DNA from: Roseobacter sp. CCS2 | GTDB taxonomy: Bacteria > Pseudomonadota > Alphaproteobacteria > Rhodobacterales > Rhodobacteraceae | Direction of reading: 5' to 3' | Assembly (NCBI RefSeq): GCF_000169435.1 | Contig: NZ_AAYB01000002.1 | Span: forward strand, 744,001 to 808,000 | Length of the DNA stretch: 64,000 nt | Shown here: positions 35,198 through 45,315 of the stretch, one piece after another | Layout of the letters: the number at the start of each line of letters is the position of its first letter | How positions within the stretch are numbered: position 1 is the first letter of the stretch | Made by a program: the position numbers and the translations under genes | The notes under the pieces: model-generated | Told to the model about the DNA's origin: nothing | What the model saw: the letters and a program-made list of their open reading frames with translations, nothing else | Databases searched by the model: none

Positions 35198-36340
35198 ATG
35201 GCAGGAAATAACGGTGGCCCTTGGGGCGGCGGTGGAAACAACGGCTCTGGCGGCAGGAATGATGATGACCGCGATAGCGGTGGTCGGAAGCCAAATAATG
35301 ATGGCCCGAATATTCCCGAGATCGATGAACTGGTAAACAAAGGCCGCGAACAATTGCGCGTGCTGATGGGCGGCGGCGGTGATGGCGGCGGCAGGTCTGC
35401 TGGCGGCGGTGGCGGTGGACCGCAGATCACGCGCGGCATGATTGGCCTTGGTCTGATTGCAGCAGTGATCGCGTGGAGTGCAGCCTCTTTTTATACTGTG
35501 CGTCCTGAAGAAAAATCAGTCGAGCTGTTCTTGGGTGATTTTCTGGCCGTGGGCGAACCCGGTCTGAACTTTGCCCCTTGGCCCGTAGTAACACGCGAAG
35601 TGTTGGCGGTGACAACGGAACGCAACATCGACATTGGCACCAGCCGGTCCGGTATGGATGCTGGGTTGATGTTGACCGGTGACGAAAACATCGTGGACAT
35701 CGATTTTCAGGTTGTCTGGAACATCACCGATCCACAGACATATTTGTTCAACCTCGCCAATCCACCGCAGACGATTGAAGCAACAGCTGAATCTGCGATG
35801 CGCGAAATTATTTCACAGTCTGATCTGGCCCCGATCCTGAACCGGGATCGTGGCGCGATTGCTGATCGTCTGCGTGACCTAATCCAGACAACGCTGGACA
35901 GCTATAATTCCGGCGTGAACATTATCCGTGTCAACTTTGACAAGGCCGATCCGCCAGAACCTGTTATCGCGTCTTTCCGTGCCGTTCAGGATGCGGAACA
36001 GGAACGTGACAGGGTGCAAAATGTGGCTGACGCCTATGCCAACCAAGTGGTTGCCGAAGCGCGTGGTCAGGCCGCACAAATCTTGGAACAGGCTGAAGGT
36101 TACCGCGCCCGCGTGGTGAACGAAGCCACCGGTGAAGCCAGCCGTTTCCTTGCTGTTTTGGGCGAATATGAACAAGCGCCCGAGGTGACACGTAAGCGTC
36201 TTTATCTTGAAACGATGGAAAGCGTCTTCGGTGGCGTTGACATTATCTTGTTGGATGAAGGTAACGGGAGTGGGCAAGGTGTCGTACCATATCTGCCGCT
36301 CAATGATCTGCGCCGCAATACATCCGAGGGGACTAACTAA
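35198..36340 (+). CDS. hflK: FtsH protease modulator HflK
   Basis: A 380-residue band-7/SPFH membrane protein that forms a large cage with HflC around the FtsH protease. A Gly- and Asn-rich N-terminal region (1-75) precedes one transmembrane helix (GMIGLGLIAAVIAWSAASFY, about 82-101). The SPFH domain (RPEEKSVELFLGDFLAV onward) and a charged coiled-coil region with repeated Glu-Ala-Arg follow. It overlaps hflC by one base (TAATG). AAGGAAGC upstream supports the start. Confidence 0.96.
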   Translation: MAGNNGGPWGGGGNNGSGGRNDDDRDSGGRKPNNDGPNIPEIDELVNKGREQLRVLMGGGGDGGGRSAGGGGGGPQITRGMIGLGLIAAVIAWSAASFYTVRPEEKSVELFLGDFLAVGEPGLNFAPWPVVTREVLAVTTERNIDIGTSRSGMDAGLMLTGDENIVDIDFQVVWNITDPQTYLFNLANPPQTIEATAESAMREIISQSDLAPILNRDRGAIADRLRDLIQTTLDSYNSGVNIIRVNFDKADPPEPVIASFRAVQDAEQERDRVQNVADAYANQVVAEARGQAAQILEQAEGYRARVVNEATGEASRFLAVLGEYEQAPEVTRKRLYLETMESVFGGVDIILLDEGNGSGQGVVPYLPLNDLRRNTSEGTN

Positions 36341-37218
36341 TGCGTAAGTCAGCATTTCTTCTACCCGCAATTGCGGTTGTCGTGATTGGTGCCTTGTCTT
36401 CGGTGTTTATCGTGGACGAACGTGAAAAAGCACTTGTTCTGCAATTTGGACAGATTGTGAAGGTTCAGGAAGAACCTGGTCTGGGTTTCAAAATCCCGCT
36501 GATCCAAGAGGTCGTGCGCTATGACGACCGTATCCTCAGCCGTGATCTAGAACCGCTTGAAGTGACGCCATCGGATGACCGTCGTTTGGTTGTTGACGCG
36601 TTTGCACGGTATCGTATTTCTGATGTTGAACAGTTCCGCCGCGCTGTAGGTGCCGGCGGAGAAGAGGCAGCGGCCCGTCGTCTGGACAGTATCCTGCGTG
36701 CTGAAACGCGTGAGGTGCTGGGTTCTGTCTCATCCAACGATATCTTGTCGGTTGATCGTGCAGCGCTGATGCTGCGCATCCGGAACGAGGCGATTACCCA
36801 AGCGCGTGCGCTGGGCTTGCAAGTCATTGACGTGCGTTTGAAGCGGACGGACCTGCCACCGGAAAACCTCAACGCTACCTACGAACGTATGAAGGCCGAA
36901 CGTGACCGTGAAGCCGCTGACGAACGTGCGCGCGGTAACGAAGCCGCGCAGCGTATTCGTGCGCAAGCCGATCGTACCGTGATTGAACTGGTGTCCGAGG
37001 CCGAACGCGAAAGCCAGATCGTACAGGGTGAGGCTGACGCACAGCGCAACGAGATTTTCGCCGGGGCCTTTGGCCGCGATCCAGAGTTCTTTGAATTCTA
37101 CCGTTCGATGACAGCCTATCAGCGGTCATTGCGTCCAGGGAATTCAACAATGGTGTTGTCGCCCGATAATGAGTTCTTCAACTTCCTGAAATCTGATCAG
37201 GGGCGTGCGGCAGAGTAA
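36340..37218 (+). CDS. hflC: FtsH protease modulator HflC
   Basis: A 292-residue SPFH protein, partner of HflK. One N-terminal signal-anchor helix (LLPAIAVVVIGALSSVFIV) is followed by DEREKALVLQFGQIV, the YDDRILSRDLEPLEV strand region, and a long Arg/Glu/Ala coiled coil (ADERARGNEAAQRIRAQAD). The C-terminal YRSMTAYQRSL motif is typical. An intrinsic terminator follows 23 bases after the stop. Confidence 0.96.
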   Translation: MRKSAFLLPAIAVVVIGALSSVFIVDEREKALVLQFGQIVKVQEEPGLGFKIPLIQEVVRYDDRILSRDLEPLEVTPSDDRRLVVDAFARYRISDVEQFRRAVGAGGEEAAARRLDSILRAETREVLGSVSSNDILSVDRAALMLRIRNEAITQARALGLQVIDVRLKRTDLPPENLNATYERMKAERDREAADERARGNEAAQRIRAQADRTVIELVSEAERESQIVQGEADAQRNEIFAGAFGRDPEFFEFYRSMTAYQRSLRPGNSTMVLSPDNEFFNFLKSDQGRAAE

Positions 37219-37526
37219 GCGCATTGTGTGAAAACAAACGAAGGGCCAGCCTACGGGTTGGCCCTTTTGCGTTTGGGGTCACTGGTGTCTGCATCCGATG
37301 ATATAGCCTGTGAAATCGCCGCCTGCGATTTGCAAACTGTGATCGCTGCGACCTTACGTGGTGTCCAAGTAGAGAAATATTGCAAGGTATACACGGCCCA
37401 TCACATCCTATTGAGTGTTCGGTACCGAAGTTTGCGTTGCACAATCGGCGCACTACATAGAACATCATCGTATTATAGGTGCGTGCTGATCCACGCCCCC
37501 ATGTTCAAGACAAAGGAGATTTGCCC
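37219..37526. other. 308-base intergenic region between hflC and degP-type gene
   Basis: It holds the hflC terminator (37241-37268) and, at its end, AAAGGAG for the protease gene. An open frame at 37228-37530 crosses both the terminator and the ribosome site, has no ribosome site of its own, and was not taken as a gene. The leader should contain the protease promoter, but I see no convincing -35/-10 pair; TATTAT near 37470-37475 is the best -10-like hexamer. Confidence 0.5.
37241..37268 (+). terminator. intrinsic terminator after hflKC
   Basis: AAGGGCCA (37241-37248) pairs with TGGCCCTT (37259-37266), with a GCC/GGG inner extension, and TTTT closes it. It ends the hflK-hflC unit. Confidence 0.87.
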
Positions 37527-39005
37527 GTGAAATCCAAGGCAATCGCAATTCAACAAGACCAACTGCGGGCGCGCCGCCTGATCATGGCTTTCGTGACGAC
37601 GCTTGCTGTCGCCTTTGCGATGGTTCTGGCACAGGTCACGCTGGCCAACGCGCAATCGCGCCCCGCAACATTCGCCGATCTGGCAGAACAGGTAAGCCCG
37701 TCAGTTGTGAATATCACGACCAGCACAACGGTCGCTGGCCGCACCGGACCACAAGGCCTTGTGCCGGAAGGATCACCTTTTGAGGATTTTTTCAACGATC
37801 TGGATCGTGGCCCGGGTGAAGGCACGCGGCGGTCTTCCGCTTTGGGCTCTGGCTTCGTGATTTCCCAAGATGGGTTTATTGTCACCAACAACCACGTGAT
37901 TGAAGGCGCAGATGAGATCCTGATCGAATTCTTTCCCGGTGGCGAACCGGGTGTCCCGGCCGAGCTGATCGGCACAGACCCCAACACCGATATCGCCGTG
38001 CTTAAGGTTGACCTTGAGGGGCTGCCATTCGTCGAATTCGGCGATAGCAGTGCCGAAGGCGCCCGCGTGGGTGATTGGGTCATGGCAATGGGCAACCCGC
38101 TGGGTCAGGGCTTTTCGGTATCTGCCGGTATCGTATCGGCGCGCAACCGTGCGCTGTCAGGCACCTATGATGACTATATTCAGACAGATGCGGCCATTAA
38201 CCGTGGTAACTCTGGTGGGCCGCTTTTTAACATGGACGGCGAAGTTATTGGTGTAAACACAGCGATCCTGTCACCTAATGGCGGGTCAATCGGGATCGGC
38301 TTCGCAATGTCTTCGGCTGTTGTGACCAATGTTGTCGATCAGTTGAAAGAGTTTGGTGAAACACGCCGTGGTTGGTTGGGTGTTCGCATTCAGGACGTGA
38401 CACCTGATATGGTTGATGCCATCGAAGGTCTTGATCTGGCACGCGGTGCGCTGGTCACAGATGTGCCTGCGGGCCCTGCTGAAAATGCAGGTATGCTGGC
38501 GGGTGACGTGATCTTGGACTTTGATGGTGTCGCGATTGAGGACACACGTGAGCTGGTTCGCATCGTCGGCAATTCGCCGGTCGGTAAAGAAGTGCCAGTG
38601 GCTGTTCTGCGCGATGGCGATATGGAAGACCTGACGGTCATTCTGGGTCGCCGCGAAACATCAGAGGCGGTCGCTTTCCCGGCCTCCACCGAAGGAGAAG
38701 AACCAGAGCAGTCTGAAATCCTTGGCCTCGCTCTGTCCGAGATCACACCAGAGCTTATCGATCAGTTCTCTTTGAGCGTCGAGAGCGGTTTGGTGATCAC
38801 CGGCATCAACCCTGATTCCGAAGCGGCCTCCAAAGGGCTGTTGGAAGGTGATGTGATCACCGAAGCGGGTCAGGAAGCTGTCGCAACGATCTCTGATCTG
38901 GAAGAACGGATCGAAGCGGCGACAGAGGCCGGGCGCAAGTCGCTTTTGCTGCTGGTGCGTCGCGGTGGCGATCCACGCTTTGTGGCACTGGTGCTGGAAG
39001 AATAA
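37527..39005 (+). CDS. DegP/HtrA-type periplasmic serine protease
   Basis: A 492-residue trypsin-like protease and chaperone of the envelope. A signal segment (about 15-42, ending NAQS) leads into the protease domain. The triad is His in TNNHVIEGAD, Asp in GTDPNTDIAVLKVD and Ser in INRGNSGGPLFN. Two PDZ domains follow (about 285-375 and 400-490). The GTG start has AAAGGAG eight bases upstream. Together with hflKC it forms a membrane and periplasm quality-control region. Confidence 0.94.
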   Translation: MKSKAIAIQQDQLRARRLIMAFVTTLAVAFAMVLAQVTLANAQSRPATFADLAEQVSPSVVNITTSTTVAGRTGPQGLVPEGSPFEDFFNDLDRGPGEGTRRSSALGSGFVISQDGFIVTNNHVIEGADEILIEFFPGGEPGVPAELIGTDPNTDIAVLKVDLEGLPFVEFGDSSAEGARVGDWVMAMGNPLGQGFSVSAGIVSARNRALSGTYDDYIQTDAAINRGNSGGPLFNMDGEVIGVNTAILSPNGGSIGIGFAMSSAVVTNVVDQLKEFGETRRGWLGVRIQDVTPDMVDAIEGLDLARGALVTDVPAGPAENAGMLAGDVILDFDGVAIEDTRELVRIVGNSPVGKEVPVAVLRDGDMEDLTVILGRRETSEAVAFPASTEGEEPEQSEILGLALSEITPELIDQFSLSVESGLVITGINPDSEAASKGLLEGDVITEAGQEAVATISDLEERIEAATEAGRKSLLLLVRRGGDPRFVALVLEE

Positions 39006-39030
39006 AGCGTCCCCACCCTATAGCGTTAGA

Positions 39031-39057
39031 AAGGCGGTCCGTTTGGACCGCCTTTTT
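39031..39057 (+). terminator. intrinsic terminator after degP-type gene
   Basis: AAGGCGGTCC-GTTT-GGACCGCCTT is a perfect 10-bp stem with a T run. Confidence 0.94.
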
Positions 39058-39111
39058 CATATCCATTGTCGTAAAAGGTTAGTGGTCGTTGTGACCTAGC
39101 CGCCTAATTCC

Positions 39112-41205
39112 TTATACCGCGGCAGTTTGGCGGAGTTGGCGCGCATTGACAGCAAGCAAAAGGATCACAACAGCCGCCCCACCAACATGCACCATAATCG
39201 GCGCAGGCCAAATGCAGGCCGCCCCGCCAAGCCCGGCAATGATGCGGGTTACCGGGTTAAGCGGGGCTTCCATACAGCCTTGCAACGCGCCAGCAAGCCC
39301 GTAGATACCGATCACGCCAAAGGCAAAGATCACCAGCATGGCCCCCCAGTCGCCCGACAGAAACGGTGTATAGGCCATCATCAGCGGCACGATATATAGG
39401 CCCTTGGCGAGCTTCCAACTCGCAAAGCCAGTTGCCATCGCAGGTGCCTTTGCAATGGCCGCCGCAGTAAAAGCTGCCAACGCGACAGGTGGTGTTACGT
39501 TGCTGTCCTGACTAAGCCAGAAGATGATCATATGTGCGGAAAGAATGGCTGCCACCGCAACCTCTTGTGGCACCACTAAGTCGCGCAAGGGGGCCGCGAC
39601 TTCAAGAGGTAGGGCGCGAATAATCGCCGTTGCATCTTCTGTCGTCAGCGGCCCGACCAGTACAGATGGATCTGGCACGCCGAACATCAGCACCGCATTG
39701 CCTGCGTCGCCCAATGTGCCCGCCGCCAAAGCCTCAATCACGAACCGGTCCGAAATCATGCCCGCAAGGGCAGGGGCCGACAGCGTTGCCAGCACGATAT
39801 AGGCGGCCGTCACAGGCAGACCCATGCCCAGCACAAGGCTTGCGATTGCAACCATGACAATGGCGATCAACAGGTTGCCACCGGCCCAGTCCGCGATCAT
39901 CAGGCTGAAGGTGTTGCCGATGCCAGCCGTCGCGATCACGTTGACCACAAGCCCCACGGCACATAGCAGCACAGCAGTCATAATCATGCCTTTGGTGCCC
40001 ATCACCAACGCCTCAAACACCGCGCGCGGGCCCATCGGATTTTGTGTCAGCCAGCTTGATGCGATCACCGCCAAAATACCAAAGACCGCGGCGTAAGCGG
40101 GCGTAAAGCCTGACACGAGCATCGCGATAAGGCCGCCGATTGGGATGACGAAGCTCGCGCCACCTTTCTTGAAGGCTGAACCCACAGTCTCACCATCGTT
40201 CTCCATCGGTTGCAGGCGTAAACGACGGGCCTCGATCCGGACAAAGAACACGACTGACAGGAAATAGAGCAAGGCAGGCAACGCCGCCACGGCGACAATG
40301 GTTTCGTAAGGGATCTGTGTGAAGCTTGCCATAACAAAGGCGCCGGCCCCCATGATCGGGGGCATCAACTGGCCACCGGTAGAAGACGCGGCCTCAACCC
40401 CGCCTGCAAATTTGGATGGGAATCCTGCCTTTTTCATTAGCGGGATTGTGATGACGCCCGTCGATGCCGTGTTGGCCACAGCAGACCCCGAAATCGTGCC
40501 GGTCAAACCAGAGGCGATGACCGCCACAATACCTGGCCCACCCACCAAACGCCCGGCAATCGCGCGGGCGATATTGATGACAAAGTCACCGGCACCAGAG
40601 CGCAGCAGAAATGCGCCAAAGATGATGAACAAAAACACAAAGGTTGATGAGATTCGCGCGATCGTGCCGAACATCGCGTCATCGCCAAAGATCGACCGAA
40701 AGGCGATGGATTCCCAACTAAGACCGGGGAACGAAAAGACCCCGCCGATCATCTGACCCCACCATCCAACGTAAGAAATCGCGATGATGATCAGGGCGGG
40801 GATGACCCAACCGGTCAATCTGCGCGTTAACTCAATCGCGCCGATGATGCAGATCACAGCTGCGATCCAATCAAGGGGCGAAAATTTGACGCCACGGTCG
40901 TAAATGCCTTGTTCAGCAAAGGGCATATAAATCGCAGCTGCAGCCACCAGCACACCCAGTGTCAGATCAAAGGCGAGTATTGGTTTGCTGCGCGTCTGCC
41001 CTTTGATCAGTGGGTTCAGAACCGCTGCCAGAAACGCAAACCCGGCGAAGTGATAGGCGTTGCGCTGGAATTCGGAAATGACCGGGTCAAAGGCAACGTA
41101 GATGTGCCCAACCGCAATCAGAAAGCAAAGAATGGAAAGCGCCGTGTTGGTCAAGCCGGTGAAGTCACGCTGTGCTGCGGCCTCAACGGGGGTTTCATCA
41201 GACAT
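39112..41205 (-). CDS. TRAP transporter fused permease (TAXI type)
   Basis: A 697-residue inner-membrane protein in which the small (4-helix) and large (12-helix) TRAP permease subunits are fused, as is usual with TAXI binding proteins. Marks are LLRSGAGDFVINIARAIAGRLVGGPGIVAVIASGLTGTISGSAVANTASTG, GGQLMPPIMGAGAFVMA, LGMGLPVTAAYIV and SNVTPPVALAAF. It drives sodium-coupled uptake of a small carboxylate-type solute. ATG 41205 has AAGGGG six bases upstream; the ATG at 41211 touches that site. Confidence 0.94.
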   Translation of the reverse strand: MSDETPVEAAAQRDFTGLTNTALSILCFLIAVGHIYVAFDPVISEFQRNAYHFAGFAFLAAVLNPLIKGQTRSKPILAFDLTLGVLVAAAAIYMPFAEQGIYDRGVKFSPLDWIAAVICIIGAIELTRRLTGWVIPALIIIAISYVGWWGQMIGGVFSFPGLSWESIAFRSIFGDDAMFGTIARISSTFVFLFIIFGAFLLRSGAGDFVINIARAIAGRLVGGPGIVAVIASGLTGTISGSAVANTASTGVITIPLMKKAGFPSKFAGGVEAASSTGGQLMPPIMGAGAFVMASFTQIPYETIVAVAALPALLYFLSVVFFVRIEARRLRLQPMENDGETVGSAFKKGGASFVIPIGGLIAMLVSGFTPAYAAVFGILAVIASSWLTQNPMGPRAVFEALVMGTKGMIMTAVLLCAVGLVVNVIATAGIGNTFSLMIADWAGGNLLIAIVMVAIASLVLGMGLPVTAAYIVLATLSAPALAGMISDRFVIEALAAGTLGDAGNAVLMFGVPDPSVLVGPLTTEDATAIIRALPLEVAAPLRDLVVPQEVAVAAILSAHMIIFWLSQDSNVTPPVALAAFTAAAIAKAPAMATGFASWKLAKGLYIVPLMMAYTPFLSGDWGAMLVIFAFGVIGIYGLAGALQGCMEAPLNPVTRIIAGLGGAACIWPAPIMVHVGGAAVVILLLAVNARQLRQTAAV

Positions 41206-41227
41206 GGGCATCCCCTTAGATACAAAA

Positions 41228-41254
41228 CGGCCCGCACCATTATGGCGCGGGCCG
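41228..41254 (-). terminator. intercistronic hairpin between TRAP binding protein and permease
   Basis: An 8-bp stem (CGGCCCGC with GCGGGCCG, 11-base loop) on the minus strand is followed by TTTTGT. It lies between the binding-protein gene and the permease gene. Such partial terminators or stabilising hairpins usually make more binding protein than permease. Confidence 0.72.
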
Positions 41255-41262
41255 CAGGTAAT

Positions 41263-42270
41263 TTAGTTTGCGATCAGACGCTCGGGAATTTCAATCCCCT
41301 GCTCTTGATAGAACCGCGCCGCACCAGGGTGCAGTGGCACTGGCAGGCCTGCAATCGCGGCCTCTAGCGCCATCGCTTTGGTTGCGGGGTGGATCGCCTG
41401 CAAGAATGGCAGGTTCTCATAGATCGTCTTGGTAATCTGATAGACATTTTCCTCTGGCAGATCGGCATGCGTAGCCAAGAAGTTTGGCTGCGCAATCGTG
41501 TTGATATCTTCGGTCTGGCCCGGATAGGTGCCAGCCTCGATCACATAACGCGTCCACAACCCGCGATCACCATCGGCCATCGCCAACTGCTCATCCGTAA
41601 AGTCGAGCATGGTGACGCCATCACCGGCGGCTGCCATCAACTGGCTGACCGCACCGGTTGGTACGCCCGCAGGTGTGCTGATGCCTTTGACCTGACCGTT
41701 TTGCAGCGCTTCGGCCGATGGGCCATAGCCTGCAAAGACCAGTTCATAGTCAGTCTCAATATCAATGCCGAAGCCCGCCATGATGGTGGCATTGGACCCG
41801 ATCGTGCCGGAATTCTGGCGACCCAAGGCCATGCCTTCGCCTGTCAGCGCAAGCATATCATCAATGGTGCCGGTAGTTGCCACATCAGAGGCCACAACAA
41901 ACTGTTCCACGTTTTGCCACAGCATCGTGACCGAGCGCAGGTGGTCTTGCGGTTCGTCAACCGGGCCAGTGCCTGTCGCCGCATAAAATCCAAAAAGACC
42001 TTGCAGAATACCAAACTGTGCCTCGCCTTCGCGGATCAGGCGCACATTCTCACCAGATCCGGCGGAACTGATGGCGGACATACCAATGCTTTGGCTTGGT
42101 TCCAGTTTCACTTTCACCAGCGTCGAAAGGGCCACGCCCACGGGATAATACGTACCGCCTGTCGATGCTGTCGCAAGGATATAGCTGGCCTCTTCAGCGT
42201 CTTGGGCCTGTGCCATTGGCGCTGTCACAGCAATGCTGGCCGCAAGTACGGCCTTGGATAAATAGTGCAT
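41263..42270 (-). CDS. TAXI family TRAP transporter solute-binding protein
   Basis: A 335-residue periplasmic protein with signal peptide 1-22 (APMAQAQ). The TAXI features are YILATASTGGTYYPVGVALSTLV, AISSAGSGENVRLIREGEAQFGILQ and RQNSGTIGSNATIM. TAXI proteins bind glutamate, 2-oxoglutarate or other small acids; the ligand here is not determinable. It is transcribed ahead of the fused permease. Confidence 0.94.
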   Translation of the reverse strand: MHYLSKAVLAASIAVTAPMAQAQDAEEASYILATASTGGTYYPVGVALSTLVKVKLEPSQSIGMSAISSAGSGENVRLIREGEAQFGILQGLFGFYAATGTGPVDEPQDHLRSVTMLWQNVEQFVVASDVATTGTIDDMLALTGEGMALGRQNSGTIGSNATIMAGFGIDIETDYELVFAGYGPSAEALQNGQVKGISTPAGVPTGAVSQLMAAAGDGVTMLDFTDEQLAMADGDRGLWTRYVIEAGTYPGQTEDINTIAQPNFLATHADLPEENVYQITKTIYENLPFLQAIHPATKAMALEAAIAGLPVPLHPGAARFYQEQGIEIPERLIAN

Positions 42271-42445
42271 AGATTTCTCCCTATTGTTGGGCCTCTCAGC
42301 CCCTACGTAACGCGAAAGTAGGCATTCACACGCCAGAGTCCACAGTGCACAACCTTGTTACCGCTTCAGATCGCGACATTTGGGGTGGCGAGCATGAAAA
42401 ACGTGCATTAGTTAGTTTTTGACAAATTGTTTTCGGAAGGGATAG

Positions 42446-43466
<1,021 letters not shown>

Positions 43467-43470
<4 letters not shown>

Positions 43471-44228
43471 GTGATCGTCACGACAATTGCGATAAGAACT
43501 GCGATTTCAGTGATCTGCTGGGTTGCCCCCAAGATGTCGCCGGTCTGGCCGCCGATCTTGGCGCGGGCGATCAGCGTACAGCAAAGAACCGAGATCAGCG
43601 CGATCAATATGGCCCAAGGGTAGCCGCAGAGCAGCGCAAACCCAATAGCTATACCCGCCGCCAACCACACCGTCCCAGATGCGGGGCGCCCCACAGTGCG
43701 GCTCAAGCCTCCATCGCGCGCGTTGGGTAAAACAGCCATTACACCGACCATACTGGCCCGGCTGAGCGCACCTGTCGTCATAAAGGCAACCCAATAGGCC
43801 CCCATCGAAACGATCACCACCAAGGCCAGCCAACGGATCAGCAGCGACAGCGCAATCGCGCAAACGCCGTAAACGCCGATATGGCTATCCTTCATGATCG
43901 CCAAGCGGTGTGCCTTTTCCCAGCCGCCCCACAGACCATCCGCGCTATCGGCCAACCCATCTTCGTGCATCGCACCGGTCATGACGACCGATCCGGCAAG
44001 GACCAAGCCTGCAACGATCCCTGTAGGAATGCTTATCGCCAGCATCAGCGCCGTGGCCGCGGCCAGGATCACGCCGACGACGACACCTACAAGCGGATAC
44101 GCCCAAGCTGCTGCCGCCCCACGTTCCATAGCGCGCCCACTGTCGACAACAATTGGCAGTCTTGTCAGCAAACCAAGTGCGGCTGGCAGATCAACCCGAT
44201 CAATCAAAGCATTGTCGTGTTTGTACAA
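43467..44228 (-). CDS. cobS: adenosylcobinamide-GDP ribazoletransferase
   Basis: A 253-residue integral membrane enzyme that joins alpha-ribazole to adenosylcobinamide-GDP, the last assembly step of cobalamin. The signature MHEDGLADSADGLWGG is complete. About six hydrophobic helices are present, and LGLLTRLPIVVD at the N-terminus is typical. It is divergent from cobT across 76 bases, a common arrangement. No cobalamin riboswitch is evident in that short space. Confidence 0.94.
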
Positions 44229-44304
44229 AATGCGTCCCTCGGGGCCTTTCCATCGCGGCCCCTTGCGTTAAACAAGACCAAGATTTGACCGCAGAGAGGA
44301 CGCG

Positions 44305-45315
44305 ATGCAAGCGCCATTTACCAGCCTTTCCACATTCCGCGATGCTTTGACAGCTGCCCCCGGACCAGATGCTGCCGCCACCACCGGCGCGCAGGATCGC
44401 AATGGGCAGCTGACAAAACCCCCCGGCGCGCTGGGCCGGTTAGAGGATCTGGCGATCTGGTATGCAGGTTGGCGCGGCGATGCGCAGCCGCAGATCAACG
44501 CGCCGCAGGTGATTATTTTTGCAGGCAATCACGGCGTTTGCGCGCAAGGTGTCTCGGCCTTTCCGCCAGAGGTGACGACGCAAATGGTCGCGAATTTCGA
44601 ACATGGCGGGGCGGCGATCAATCAACTGTCCAAAGCATTTGGTGCGAAGCTGGATGTTTATCCGCTGGCACTGGACACACCAACCGCGGACTTCACCGTA
44701 ACCCCTGCAATGACTGAGGCCGCATTTGTCGAAGCCTTGCAGACAGGCTGGACCGCCGTTGACCCAGACGCCGACCTTTTGGTCACCGGTGAGATGGGGA
44801 TCGGGAACACCACATCCGCCGCCGCTGTTGCCGCCGCCGTTCTTGGCGGTGAGGCCGCAAATTGGACAGGGCGCGGCACAGGTGTGGATGACGCGGGACT
44901 GGCACGTAAAACCGATGTTGTCGCACGCGGTTTGGCGTTACATGCCACGTCTGACCCGTTAGAGGCGCTGCGCTGCCTTGGTGGGCGCGAATTGGCGGCG
45001 ATGGCGGGGGCGATTGCAGCAGCGCGCCACCACCGCATCCCCGTGATCCTGGATGGGTTTATTTGTTGCGCTGCCGCCGCCGCCTTGCACAAGGCCGCCC
45101 CCGGTGCGCTGGATCATACGGTTGCGGGGCACCTTAGCGCCGAAGGTGCGCATCAGCGTATGCTGGATGCTTTGGACAAAGAACCGTTGTTGCAGCTTGG
45201 TTTGCGTCTGGGCGAAGGCTCTGGTGCCGCTCTTGCGATAGGGGTCCTTAAAGGGGCGATTGCCTGCCATTCGGGCATGGCTACTTTTGCAGAGGCCGGG
45301 GTTAGCGACGCCTAA
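44305..45315 (+). CDS. cobT: nicotinate-nucleotide-dimethylbenzimidazole phosphoribosyltransferase
   Basis: A 336-residue enzyme that makes alpha-ribazole 5'-phosphate for the lower ligand of B12. Present are [68 protein letters not shown] and the catalytic Glu region [18 protein letters not shown]. The paralogue named cobT in cobaltochelatase is a different protein. It is convergent with the KefB/C-type gene, sharing stop bases 45312-45315. Confidence 0.95.
   Translation: MQAPFTSLSTFRDALTAAPGPDAAATTGAQDRNGQLTKPPGALGRLEDLAIWYAGWRGDAQPQINAPQVIIFAGNHGVCAQGVSAFPPEVTTQMVANFEHGGAAINQLSKAFGAKLDVYPLALDTPTADFTVTPAMTEAAFVEALQTGWTAVDPDADLLVTGEMGIGNTTSAAAVAAAVLGGEAANWTGRGTGVDDAGLARKTDVVARGLALHATSDPLEALRCLGGRELAAMAGAIAAARHHRIPVILDGFICCAAAAALHKAAPGALDHTVAGHLSAEGAHQRMLDALDKEPLLQLGLRLGEGSGAALAIGVLKGAIACHSGMATFAEAGVSDA

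Noticed and set aside
37228..37530. 100-residue frame between hflC and the DegP-type gene
   Set aside because: It runs through the hflC terminator and the protease ribosome site and has no ribosome site or recognisable domain.
44229..44304. Cobalamin riboswitch between cobS and cobT
   Set aside because: Only 76 bases separate the genes, too short for a full cobalamin riboswitch, and no B12-box-like sequence was seen.
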